50,919 nucleotides of DNA from JAHEJX01 sp041605955 (GTDB taxonomy: Bacteria > Actinomycetota > Acidimicrobiia > Spongiisociales > UBA5794), in contig JBFIXI010000026.1 in NCBI GenBank assembly GCA_041605955.1, positions 1-50,919 on the forward strand, in the 5' to 3' direction. The position numbers and the translations under genes were made by a program. The notes under the pieces are model-generated. The model saw only the letters and a list, made by a program, of their open reading frames with translations. It had not been told where the DNA came from and made no database searches. Of this stretch, positions 41,904 through 50,800 are shown piece by piece (the first letter of the stretch is position 1; every line of letters begins with the position of its first letter).

Positions 41904-42704
41904 TCATCGCCGCTGCAGGCGCTCCCACACGTCGAGCCAGCTGATCGGCTCGCCCTCGGTGTCTCCGTCGGCGACGGCGCTGAGGGCGCGGTTGATGCTG
42001 CGGCGGGCCTTGCGTCCCAGGCGCTTGATCCACCCCACAACGGCCACCACACCGGCCACGAAGATGGCGAGCCCGAAGAGCCCTCCCAACGGAGTGCCGA
42101 AGAGGAAGCTCAGCACCACCAGCCCGATGACCCAGCGCCAGAATGTCTTGCGAGCTCTACCGAGGTTGAGGTCGATCTCCACGAGCTGACGATCGTCGCG
42201 ACCCTGGGTCACGGTCCAAGTCTCGGCCGGCCAGGCGCGCCGCGGCGGCGGAGGCGCCCACTCAATGGCCGGGCCGCGGCGGCGGCGCGGCTCGAGACCT
42301 TCCACCCGCTCCAGGTGATCGGCCAGGCGGCGCGCCACCTCCTCGGCGAGGCCGCCAACGATGACTCCGCCGTGCAAGTGGTCGGGCACGGTGGCTCGCT
42401 CGATAGGTCGGGGGTCGTGGTCCTTGTCGGTGTCGAGCTCCTCGAGGAGGGCTTCCTTGAGCGACTCCTCGGAGATGCCCACTTCGAGGGCGATGTCGCG
42501 CAGCGTTTCATAGTCGATGGTGTCCGCCGCCGCCTCCGCCGCGGCCTGCGCCTCGTGGTCGAGCTCGATTGCCCGGCCCAACACGCGTTCGGCCGACGGT
42601 CTGCTGAGGGCGTCGAGCTGCTCCGCCAGCTCTTCGCTGGCCCGCTGTTCTCGCTGGCGACGAGTTAGATATTCCTGCGTCACCAGGGCATTTTGCCAGG
42701 CCAA
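41904..42704 (-). CDS. Membrane-anchored helical protein of unknown function
   Basis: Up to 266 residues. The first 75 are Glu/Ala-rich helix (SEELAEQLDALSRPSAERVL), followed by YETLRDIALEVGISEESLKEAL, which resembles a small helical domain found at the start of some membrane proteins. A Pro/Arg-rich linker (PRRRRGPAIEWAPPPPRRAW), a strand segment, then two membrane segments (WVIGLVVLSFLFGTPLGGLF and LAIFVAGVVAVVGWIKRL) and a basic tail complete it. The start is uncertain: TTG at 42704 or GTG at 42683, neither with a clear ribosome binding site. No family was recognised. Confidence 0.55.
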   Translation of the reverse strand: MAWQNALVTQEYLTRRQREQRASEELAEQLDALSRPSAERVLGRAIELDHEAQAAAEAAADTIDYETLRDIALEVGISEESLKEALLEELDTDKDHDPRPIERATVPDHLHGGVIVGGLAEEVARRLADHLERVEGLEPRRRRGPAIEWAPPPPRRAWPAETWTVTQGRDDRQLVEIDLNLGRARKTFWRWVIGLVVLSFLFGTPLGGLFGLAIFVAGVVAVVGWIKRLGRKARRSINRALSAVADGDTEGEPISWLDVWERLQRR

Positions 42705-42810
42705 CGGTGCCGCGCACTTCGCGTGACCCGATGCCCTCTCCAGCCAGGCGGCGGTGGATAGCGGCGCGTAGAGTCAACTGTGGCGATCACCGTCGCGATT
42801 GGAGCGCGCC

Positions 42811-42858
42811 ATGGATGTCAACCCCTACCTCAACTACGAGCACCAACAACACGGCTGA
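42811..42858 (+). pseudogene. Tiny ORF resembling a glyoxalase/VOC N-terminus remnant
   Basis: ATG at 42811 to TGA at 42856-42858 gives MDVNPYLNYEHQQHG. The start resembles the conserved first strand of PhnB-type VOC proteins (NPYLNFDG...). It ends just before the reductase gene and is probably a decayed remnant. Confidence 0.25.
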
Positions 42859-42866
42859 GGTAACTC

Positions 42867-43457
42867 ATGCGCGTGCTCGTCAGCGAGTTCATATCGCTCG
42901 ACGGTGTGGTCCAGGCCCCCGGGGGCTTGGACGAGGACACCGAAGGGGGCTTCAGCCACGGGGGCTGGTCGATGCCGTACTTCGATGTCGAGACGATGGG
43001 GGCCGCAATCGACGACGCGCTGGCGGCGACCGACGCCCTGCTGTTCGGACGACGCACGTGGCAGGGAATGGCCGCGGCCTGGCCGGCGCGCGCCGGTGAT
43101 CCCTTCGCCGACCGGATGAACTCGTTGCCCAAGTATGTCGCCTCGCGGACGCTGTCCCCGGACGACATGACGTGGAACAACTCGACCCTGCTGCCGGCTG
43201 ACGATGCGATCGGGGCAATCCGTGAGTTGCGGTCGAAGCCAGGCAACTTCCTGCAGGTGATGGGTAGCTCCAACCTGGCGCAACAGCTCGTCAGCGCCGA
43301 ACTCGTGGACGAGTACCTGCTGATGATCGAGCCAATCCTGCTTGGTGGCGGTAAACGGCTGTTTCCCGACGACAACGTCGCCCGGCCACTTCAGCTAGTG
43401 GATCGAATCGTGACCCCGACTGGCGTGCAGATCTGTCGGCTGCGTCCGGCGGGGTAG
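42867..43457 (+). CDS. Dihydrofolate reductase family protein (RibD C-terminal domain-like)
   Basis: A 196-residue protein with the RibD_C/DHFR-like fold. It begins RVLVSEFISLDGVVQAPGG, then DALLFGRRTWQGMAAAWP (the NADPH-contact helix), MGSSNLAQQLVSAELVDEYL and a LMIEPILLGGGKRLFPDD end. Such proteins are usually NADPH-dependent reductases of unknown substrate, common in actinobacteria. The GAGGTAAC before the ATG is a fair ribosome binding site. It converges on the DUF58 operon's last gene. Confidence 0.88.
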   Translation: MRVLVSEFISLDGVVQAPGGLDEDTEGGFSHGGWSMPYFDVETMGAAIDDALAATDALLFGRRTWQGMAAAWPARAGDPFADRMNSLPKYVASRTLSPDDMTWNNSTLLPADDAIGAIRELRSKPGNFLQVMGSSNLAQQLVSAELVDEYLLMIEPILLGGGKRLFPDDNVARPLQLVDRIVTPTGVQICRLRPAG

Positions 43458-43486
43458 ACACTCTGCCGGCAGCCCTGCAGACGGGT

Positions 43487-44044
43487 CTACTCGGCACCGG
43501 CGTCCGTAGCGGATCGTCTGCGGAGATGTGAAGTTGCCGCACCGAGAACGTACGCCAGGGCGACGACGGCGCCAGCCAGCACGAAGAGGGTGCGCACCGG
43601 CGCCACGCCCGATAGCGCGAAAGCGGCGGCCGTCGTGAGAAGCGCGAGGAGCACCACCGAAGACACCTCGAGGACCCGCCGATCGGTGAACGCTCTCGTC
43701 CGTTCGATGCCGTCCCGTCGCTCGAAAGCGTCCCAAGCAAGCTCGGCGGCGACGTACCACAGGACTCCCACCAGGGTCGCGGTGACCCACGCCGGCTCGC
43801 CGGGGGCCGCCACGACGATCAATGCGGAACCGAGAATCGGGACGGTGGCGACGCCGACAAGACGGGGGGAGCCGACCGTCACCGCCACTGCCATCACGGC
43901 GACCCCGAACGCGGCCAGCCTGGCTGCGGTGGGGGCCCCTTCAGGCGTGGTGATCGCGACGACGACCGCGATTAGAGCGGATGCCACCACGCTGGCCACA
44001 GATTGCGTCCGCCCGCCGCGAACCAGCATCGGCCGGCGCCTCAT
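43487..44044 (-). CDS. Membrane protein of the DUF58 operon
   Basis: A 185-residue protein with about six hydrophobic segments (SVASVVASALIAVVVAITTP, MAVAVTVGSPRLVGVATVPILGSALIVVAAP, VSSVVLLALLTTAAAFAL and others) and short loops. No family is recognised. Its ATG at 44044 overlaps the DUF58 stop (ATGA), so it belongs to that operon and may help anchor or regulate it. It is the last gene; the reductase gene converges from the other side. Confidence 0.65.
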   Translation of the reverse strand: MRRRPMLVRGGRTQSVASVVASALIAVVVAITTPEGAPTAARLAAFGVAVMAVAVTVGSPRLVGVATVPILGSALIVVAAPGEPAWVTATLVGVLWYVAAELAWDAFERRDGIERTRAFTDRRVLEVSSVVLLALLTTAAAFALSGVAPVRTLFVLAGAVVALAYVLGAATSHLRRRSATDAGAE

Positions 44045-45327
44045 CTGATCACAGCCCGCATGGTGCGCTGCCGCCGCCGGGCCAGCTCGCGGAGCGTCAC
44101 GTCGAGGTGCTCCCCGCTCACCCACGGGGCAACCGCCACCCCGTGATCGGCCAAACTATCCCTGACTACTTGGCGCTCCGCATCCCACAGGCGGTTGGCT
44201 ACTCGCCCCACGTCACCGGTAGTTGAGTCGGCAACCTTGCGCGGAGCGATTGCCTCGATGACCGCCACATCGTGACCGTGCCCAGCCACGACGAAGAGGA
44301 CATCGATGAAGCGGTGGTCGAGCAGCGGGGTGAGGGCAACCACAAGCGACCGCGGCGGCAGCACCCGCGCCAATACCAAGTCGAGCTGGCGGTCGGCGAC
44401 GTGGGCGTATAGCCCCGTGGCCAGCAGGGCATCCGTCAGGCGCTGCAGCTGGATGTGGCTGGTGCCGGGGCTGATCCAGCGGACCGTGCCGCCGATCTCC
44501 AGCAAACCCACCCGATCGGCGGAACTGAGATGGCTTTGTGCCAGCGACACTGCCGCTTCGATCGCCATACCAACCACGGCCCGCACATCATGGCCGGACT
44601 CGACGAAGGAGTCGACCAGGAGGATCACTTCGGTCGCCCGGTCTGGGTGGCGCTCCGACACCCACAACTCGCCCGTGCGGGCCGTGACCCGCCAGTTGAT
44701 CTGGCGAAGTGAGTCACCCTGCGAGTACGGACGAATATCGGCGTATTCGACGCCGCGGCCCACGGCCTTGGACTCGTGGGTTCCGGTCACCTGCCGCACG
44801 AACCGCGGCGCAATCAGCTGCCGCAACTGGCTCGAGGTGGGGTGGACGCGCACCGGTGCCGGCCGTTCCGCGGCTCCCGACCAGCGGAACAAGGCGTGCG
44901 GCTCGGTCACTTCGATGACCACTCGCCCGACGTCATGCGTTCCCCACTGCGTCGCCGGCAGCGAGCACGTCACGCTGTCGGCGCCGGAGGCGATGACGTC
45001 GTGAAGTGAGGCCAGCCGAGAGGACTTGTCGTCGCCCGGGCGCCAGAACCCAGGGCTTGGGTCGCACTGCACCTTGACGTACCCCGATGCATCGGCCACC
45101 CGAGTCGTCACTTCGATCTCGTCGCCGACCACGACCCGTTCGACATCGACTTCGACAGCGGTGGTCGGTTCCTCCCGGCGAGACCGGGCGATGCCGAGAA
45201 CGAGCAGCAGCGCCCACGGCGTCGCCAACACCGCTGCTTCCGGCATACCGGCGAGGACGGCGATGAGGGCGCCGGCGACCGTCGCCCCGGAGGCGACGAC
45301 GAGCCGCTCCGTGGCGCGGCGGATCAC
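44041..45327 (-). CDS. DUF58 domain protein
   Basis: A 428-residue protein with two N-terminal membrane helices (ATVAGALIAVLAGMPEAAVLATPWALLLVLGIA) and a soluble part. The DUF58 signature GRGVEYADIRPYSQGDSLRQINWRVTARTGELWVSE is near residues 190-225, and a von-Willebrand-like (VWA) core follows (VILLVDSFVESGHDV). DUF58 proteins act with MoxR AAA+ ATPases, probably as chaperone-type partners for cell-envelope or secreted enzymes. The GTG at 45327 overlaps the MoxR stop (GTGA). Confidence 0.9.
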   Translation of the reverse strand: MIRRATERLVVASGATVAGALIAVLAGMPEAAVLATPWALLLVLGIARSRREEPTTAVEVDVERVVVGDEIEVTTRVADASGYVKVQCDPSPGFWRPGDDKSSRLASLHDVIASGADSVTCSLPATQWGTHDVGRVVIEVTEPHALFRWSGAAERPAPVRVHPTSSQLRQLIAPRFVRQVTGTHESKAVGRGVEYADIRPYSQGDSLRQINWRVTARTGELWVSERHPDRATEVILLVDSFVESGHDVRAVVGMAIEAAVSLAQSHLSSADRVGLLEIGGTVRWISPGTSHIQLQRLTDALLATGLYAHVADRQLDLVLARVLPPRSLVVALTPLLDHRFIDVLFVVAGHGHDVAVIEAIAPRKVADSTTGDVGRVANRLWDAERQVVRDSLADHGVAVAPWVSGEHLDVTLRELARRRQRTMRAVIR

Positions 45328-46346
45328 CGGGAGTCGCCCGTCTCTGATCCGACGTGGGGCGCGGTTGCGTCCGGCGGCAGCGTCGGCGGTGTCGCCACCG
45401 AAGCCAGGCAGTCATCGATCACCGATTCGGGCGTCGCCCCCCGCACCCACAGCTCGGGGAGGAGAATGATGCGGTGGGCCAGCGCGGGCAACGCCACGGC
45501 CTTTACGTCGTCGGGAGTGACGTACGAGCGCCCGGCAATCCCGGCGCGGGTCCTCGCCAGCTTCACCAGCGCTTCGACGCCGCGGGGGCTGGCGCCGGCG
45601 TGAACTCTCGTGCTGGCGCGGGTGGCATGGACGAGCTCAACGCAATAGGAGATCACCGCTTCCCCGACGTGAAGGTCCTCCATCGCCCCCTGCATCGCGC
45701 GCACCGTTGGCGGATCAACAACCGGGTCCAGAACGGTGGCGTCGCTGCGGCGGGCCAGGCGGCGGCGGATGATCTCGGCATCCTCGTCTGCGGTGGGATA
45801 TCCCAGCGACGTGCGCAGGAGGAACCGGTCGATCTGCGCTTCCGGCAACGGATAAGTGCCCTCGAATTCGATCGGGTTCTGCGTGGCCAGCACGATGAAC
45901 GGTGCCGGGAGCGGATGCGAGACGCCGTCGACGGTTACCTGCCGCTCCTGCATCGCTTCGAGCAGCGCCGCCTGCGTCTTGGGCGGCGCCCGGTTGATCT
46001 CGTCGCCGAGCACCACATTGTTGAAGATCGGCCCGGGGCGGAAGTCGAACTCGGCGCGTCGCTGGTCGTACATCAGCGAGCCGGTGACGTCGGCCGGCAT
46101 GAGGTCCGGGGTGAATTGGATACGGCCCACCGTCAGTCCGGTGACCTGGGCGAGTGAGCGTGCCACAAGGGTCTTCCCCAGACCGGGGAGATCTTCGAGC
46201 AGCACATGACCGCCGGCCAGGAGACCACCCAGGATCAGCTCGAGCTGGGGCCGCTTGCCGACCACGACAGTCTCGAGCTCGTCGAGAATCCGGCTGCTCA
46301 ACTGGGCGGTCTCGCCTATGGACATAGGCGGCACGGGAGTCGTCAC
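45324..46346 (-). CDS. MoxR-family AAA+ ATPase
   Basis: A 340-residue ATPase. Walker A is LEDLPGLGKTLVARSLA, Walker B is VVLGDEINR, and QNPIEFEGTYPLPEAQIDRFLL is the MoxR sensor-1 region with the arginine finger. A C-terminal lid domain follows (VEALVKLARTRAGIAGRSYVTPDDV). It is a chaperone-like ATPase that works with the DUF58 protein next door. The GTG at 46346 overlaps the stop of the preceding gene, which fixes the start; the frame upstream to 46676 lies over another gene. Confidence 0.92.
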   Translation of the reverse strand: MTTPVPPMSIGETAQLSSRILDELETVVVGKRPQLELILGGLLAGGHVLLEDLPGLGKTLVARSLAQVTGLTVGRIQFTPDLMPADVTGSLMYDQRRAEFDFRPGPIFNNVVLGDEINRAPPKTQAALLEAMQERQVTVDGVSHPLPAPFIVLATQNPIEFEGTYPLPEAQIDRFLLRTSLGYPTADEDAEIIRRRLARRSDATVLDPVVDPPTVRAMQGAMEDLHVGEAVISYCVELVHATRASTRVHAGASPRGVEALVKLARTRAGIAGRSYVTPDDVKAVALPALAHRIILLPELWVRGATPESVIDDCLASVATPPTLPPDATAPHVGSETGDSR

Positions 46347-46870
46347 GGGCCGGCCTCTCCGGTCGGCTGGTCTTCCGCGGCGCCGATCCTCTCTAGGAAG
46401 CGGGCGACCTCGGCCACAGTGGGGACCCGCTCGTCGTCGGCGGCTTCGTCGATGAGCCATGCCACATCCCCAAGCAACGCGGCGGCGCCTTCTGGATCGT
46501 GCAGGAAGTCGATCCCGCAACGGATTGGCAGGAAGTGCTCGGCGAGAGCGATCAGCCTCGGCCGAAGATGGCGCCCATGGGCGCGGGGATTGGTAATGGC
46601 GCCGGCGAGCATCATGCTCACTGCGCGCAGATCCTTGGTGCCGTGAACCTGCTTCGGTGGCGGGGGCTTCACCCATGCCGGTCGCATGCCGGCCGGCTCG
46701 ACACCTGCGGCGGCGACGAAGTCACGGAGGATGAATACGACCGCCGTTGCCGCCGTCGCCATCGCCCATGCCCGGCCGGAGAGCACTGCGTCTCCGCTGA
46801 AGGCCACGGCAAACCCGAGGCCCACGGCTGCGGCGCGTAGCCCGATGGTGGCGGAACGGCGCGGAGTCAC
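46343..46870 (-). CDS. Hypothetical membrane protein of the MoxR operon
   Basis: A 175-residue protein with two N-terminal hydrophobic stretches and a cytosolic C-terminal part rich in helices (LIALAEHFLPIRCGIDFLHDPEGAAALLGDVAWLIDE). No family is recognised. Overlaps of four bases link it to the DUF4129 gene before it and the MoxR gene after it, which fix both ends. In other actinobacteria a hypothetical gene at this place is common; its role is unknown. Confidence 0.7.
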   Translation of the reverse strand: MTPRRSATIGLRAAAVGLGFAVAFSGDAVLSGRAWAMATAATAVVFILRDFVAAAGVEPAGMRPAWVKPPPPKQVHGTKDLRAVSMMLAGAITNPRAHGRHLRPRLIALAEHFLPIRCGIDFLHDPEGAAALLGDVAWLIDEAADDERVPTVAEVARFLERIGAAEDQPTGEAGP

Positions 46871-47736
46871 GAGAGCGGCCTCGCCTGCAGAGCCTCCTTG
46901 GCGGCAGCCAGCTCCCGGGCAGCCCGGTCCTTGTCGTCACCCGTGATGGGGCCGTTCGAGAAACGGGCGACTTCATACAGCTGCCCGAGGCTCACGGCCG
47001 GCCGGGCAACTACCGGTACCGCTGCCAATGCCCGAGCCATGTGCTCGGTGGGAGTCTCGGTCGGGCGGCGCGGCTGCCCGTGGGCCGCCATGGCAGCCTC
47101 GAGGCTCGCGTAGGAAGCCAACACGGCCAAGCGGGGGTCGGTGTGCGCGACGAGCAGATCGCCGGCTTCTTCGAGCGCGGCCTCCACCTCGCTCTCAGCG
47201 GGCAGCGGCGGCGGAGGCGGCACCCAAGCGGCAGGAGAGACGCGCTGGCGGCTCCGGATGAAGGCGACGGCGGCGACAGCTCCGAGCAACACGAGCAGGA
47301 TGACGCCCGGCTCGTTAGCGGTCTCGCTGATCGAGTCCGCTGTTCCGGAGCCTGCCGAACCTTCCGCCGCTTCCTCTTCCTGGGCCGCGGGAGCGAGCTC
47401 TTCGCTGATCTCAGGGGGGTCGAGAACAGCCGCCACCACCACCAAGATGATGGCGGCCAAGATCATCTTCCACGGCGACAGTGGCTTTCTGCCGTGGCGC
47501 ATCGCCAGAGCTGTCGGGCGGAACACGATGAGGATCACCAGGCCGGTGAGCGCCAGCAATCCCGCGGTCGCCACGACGAGCCACCCCAGGTCGGGAAGCG
47601 TCAGCCATTCGTCTTCGGTGGGGGCGCGCCCTGTGCCGATGACCACGAGTGCGGTCCATCCCAGCAGCAGCACCGCAGCGAGCCGCCTCCGAGCATCGAA
47701 CCACGCGGCAATCCTCTGTATCAAGACAATGCTCAA
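46867..47736 (-). CDS. DUF4129 domain membrane protein
   Basis: A 289-residue protein with three membrane helices (RLAAVLLLGWTALVVIG, WLVVATAGLLALTGLVILIV, WKMILAAIILVVVAAVL) and a fourth at about 150, a Glu/Ala/Ser-rich loop, then a C-terminal DUF4129 domain (VEAALEEAGDLLVAHTDPRLAVLASYASLEAAMA, PRRPTETPTEHMARAL). It heads the DUF4129-hypothetical-MoxR-DUF58 operon. The usual transglutaminase-like partner of this operon type is not seen in this window. The surface-protein gene diverges 159 bases away. Confidence 0.85.
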   Translation of the reverse strand: MSIVLIQRIAAWFDARRRLAAVLLLGWTALVVIGTGRAPTEDEWLTLPDLGWLVVATAGLLALTGLVILIVFRPTALAMRHGRKPLSPWKMILAAIILVVVAAVLDPPEISEELAPAAQEEEAAEGSAGSGTADSISETANEPGVILLVLLGAVAAVAFIRSRQRVSPAAWVPPPPPLPAESEVEAALEEAGDLLVAHTDPRLAVLASYASLEAAMAAHGQPRRPTETPTEHMARALAAVPVVARPAVSLGQLYEVARFSNGPITGDDKDRAARELAAAKEALQARPLS

Positions 47737-47895
47737 CCTAGCGGGAGACGGGTTGCGCCAGCCCTCCCCACCACTTCGGAAACCCGATCGGTTAGGCTCG
47801 CTATCGGATCTGGGTACGGTGCCGACGCGAGGGGCGCGAGGGGTTGGTTACCTTCCACCGCCATCCAAGTCGGCGCGACAGCGGGGAGTCGGCAT

Positions 47896-50800
47896 ATGAC
47901 GACAGCAGCGGGGAAACGGCGGGCCATCCAGAAGTCGATCTTGTTCACGGCAATCCTGACTCTGGTGGCAGGACTGCTGGCATACCTGGGCGGCCCCGCC
48001 GCAGCTCAGCCGTCGAACCCGGCGATTGACGTCGAGAAGGAGGTCTCCGTCGACGGCGGGACGACATGGTCCAACGCCGACGATCCCACCGGTCCCAGCG
48101 TCATCGTCGGGTCCAACTCCGTCTTCTTCCGATTCACCGTGACCAATGCGGGCGACGTAGCGCTCGAGGACGTCGAGCTGACGGACAGCGAATTCCCCAT
48201 CCCCAACAACACGGTGGCGTCGCTGGGCGTCGATGACTCGTTCGAACGGGTCATCGGTCCGTTCGTTGCCGAGCCGGGTCAGCACTCGAACAAGGCGACC
48301 GTCACCGCAGACGTGGAGGGCTCAGCAGGCAACTTCGGGCCCGATCCGCATCCCTACGACAGCGAGAAGCACTCGTTCACGTTCCTGCTGGCCGACGGCA
48401 CCCTCATCGAGGGGACCAGCGACGAGGGCGACGCCGACGTCGGGCTCTCGGCGGAGATTCACGTCTCGTGTTCGGACGGTTTCGGCTTCGGCGACGCCGA
48501 TCCCTCCAACGACGGCTTCGGCGAGCAGGGCGCCCCGGTGATGGGTGCGGATCCACCGGTGGTGGCGTATTTCATCACGGTCTTCAAGCGCAATGGGAAC
48601 GTCAAGGAGACCTGCGGCGGCGGTGAACCGCAGAACGTGATGGACATGGATCTGGCCCACTACGTCGGCGAGGTCACTCCCGCCATCGCTATCGAGAAGG
48701 AAGTGTCGGTGGACGGCGGCACCAACTGGCTCGATGCCGATGATCCCACCGGCCCCACCGCGGTGGTCGGTCTCGACCAGGTGTCATTCCGGTTCACCAT
48801 CTCCAACGTCGGTGGTCAGGATCTGGTCGATCTCGATGTGTTCGAGCTGGCCAACACGAATTACACCTTCACCTTCCCCCAGGATGTGATCGACGCCAAC
48901 GAGCCACTGGCGCCAGGAGCTTCCTTCGACTTCACGCTGGGCCCCTTCCCGGCTGAAGCGGGTCAGCATTTCAATGAAGTCAAGGTGATCGCCCACACCG
49001 CTCCGTCCGCCGGCAACTTCGGACCGGATCCACATCCCTATGACGGCAAGAAGCGGTCCTTCACGTTCCTGCTGGCGGACGGCACCCTCATCGAGGGTTC
49101 CACCAACGGTGGTGACGCCGAAGTTGGCCTGTCGGCGGAGGTCCACGTCTCGTGCTCCGACGGCTTCGGTTTCGGTGACGCCGATCCCTCCAACGACGGG
49201 TTCGGTGAGCAGGGCGCCCCGGTCATGGGAGTCGATTCGCCAGTGGTGGCATATTTCATCACCGCCTTCAAGCGCAACGGTGCCCCCAAAGAGACCTGCG
49301 GCGGTGGCGAGGTGCCGCCCCCGGTCACGGTCATGGATCAGGACCCGGCCCACTACATGGGTGAGTTGCAGCGGGGGTCGCTGGGCGACGTGGTCTGGTT
49401 CGACCAGGACGGTGACGGGGTCCAGGAGCCCGGCGAGCCGGGGGTGCCCGGCGTGCAGGTGGAGCTGCTGTTGGGTGCGCAAGTCGTCGACGCCACGACT
49501 ACCGACGATGACGGGCTGTACGAGTTCAGCGACCTTCAGCCCGGCGTCGCCTATGCAGTGCGCTTCGCCCGGCCGGTAGGGCACCTCTTTACCCTGGCGG
49601 ATGCGGGGGGTGACGACAGCGTCGACTCGGACGCGTCGATATTCAACGGGACGACCCCGGAAGTCACGCTGTCGCCGAACGAGTTCAACGACACGCTCGA
49701 CGCCGGGCTGTTTTCGTGCCCGATTGACGGCGCCCTGGTGGTCGACATTTCCGGCAACCGGCTCATCGATATCGACGGCCGGCGGATGTCGGGCCCCTTC
49801 AGTGCGACCGTAGCCGCCGGCCTCTACCAGGTGACGCTGGTATCGGCGGATTTTGGCCCGGGGCACGGCACCCAGTTCCAGGATGAAGAGCAGTACTTCG
49901 TCGAGCTGTACGACGCGGGTGGGGCGCTCGTCTACCGCTCACCTGCAATCAGCGACCTGCCCGACAACGTGAACTTCCTTACGGAGGTAGTCGATGCGGC
50001 CGGGGCCGTCACCGGTGATGCGGTATCCATGAAGGTCTTCCACGTCTCGGTCGTCGGGACCAGCAACTCGCCCAACTCGATCGATCCGGTGTGCGCCGTC
50101 CTCGACCCCGTCGATCCTCCGTCGGTCGACGTCGTCAAGCAAGTGTCGATCGACGGCGGCCAATGGGAGGACGCCAACTCCGCCCCCGGTCCGACTGCGA
50201 CCGTTCCGGGCGCCACAGCGCGGTTCCGGTTCACGGTGACCAACACCGGCGGCGTCGACCTGAGCAACGTCGAGCTGACCGACACCGACTTCGCCATCCC
50301 CAACAGCACTGTGACATCCCTGGGCGTCGGCCAATCCTTCGAGCGGGTCATCGGACCCTTCCCAGCCCAGGCCGGTCAGCACTTCAACCAAGCGACGGTT
50401 ACGGCCGATACCAACCTCAGTCCGCCGGCGCCGACGCAGGTCATGGACCAGGACGCGGTGCATTATTTTGGTGAGCTACAGACGGCGACCTTGGGTGATC
50501 GGGTCTGGGAGGACCTCGACTCAGACGGAGTTCAAGATGGCGGAGAGCCCGGCATCTCCGGCGTCACCGTCGAGCTGCTCGACGCCAACATGGACCCGAC
50601 GGGCTTCACCGACGTCACCGACGCCGACGGCCTCTACCTGTTCACCGACCTGGCGCCCGGCACCTATTTCGTGCGCTTCGTCAATCCCGACCCGAACGTG
50701 TGGGTTTTCACCCAGCAGGACCAGGGTGGCGACGACACGGTGGACTCGGATGCCAACCCAGATCCGGCCAGTCCCGATGTTGGCAAGACCGGCGCCATCG

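Noticed and set aside
48784..49866. 360-residue minus-strand frame
   Set aside because: It is antisense to the repeat-rich surface protein; the repeat structure keeps the shadow frame open.
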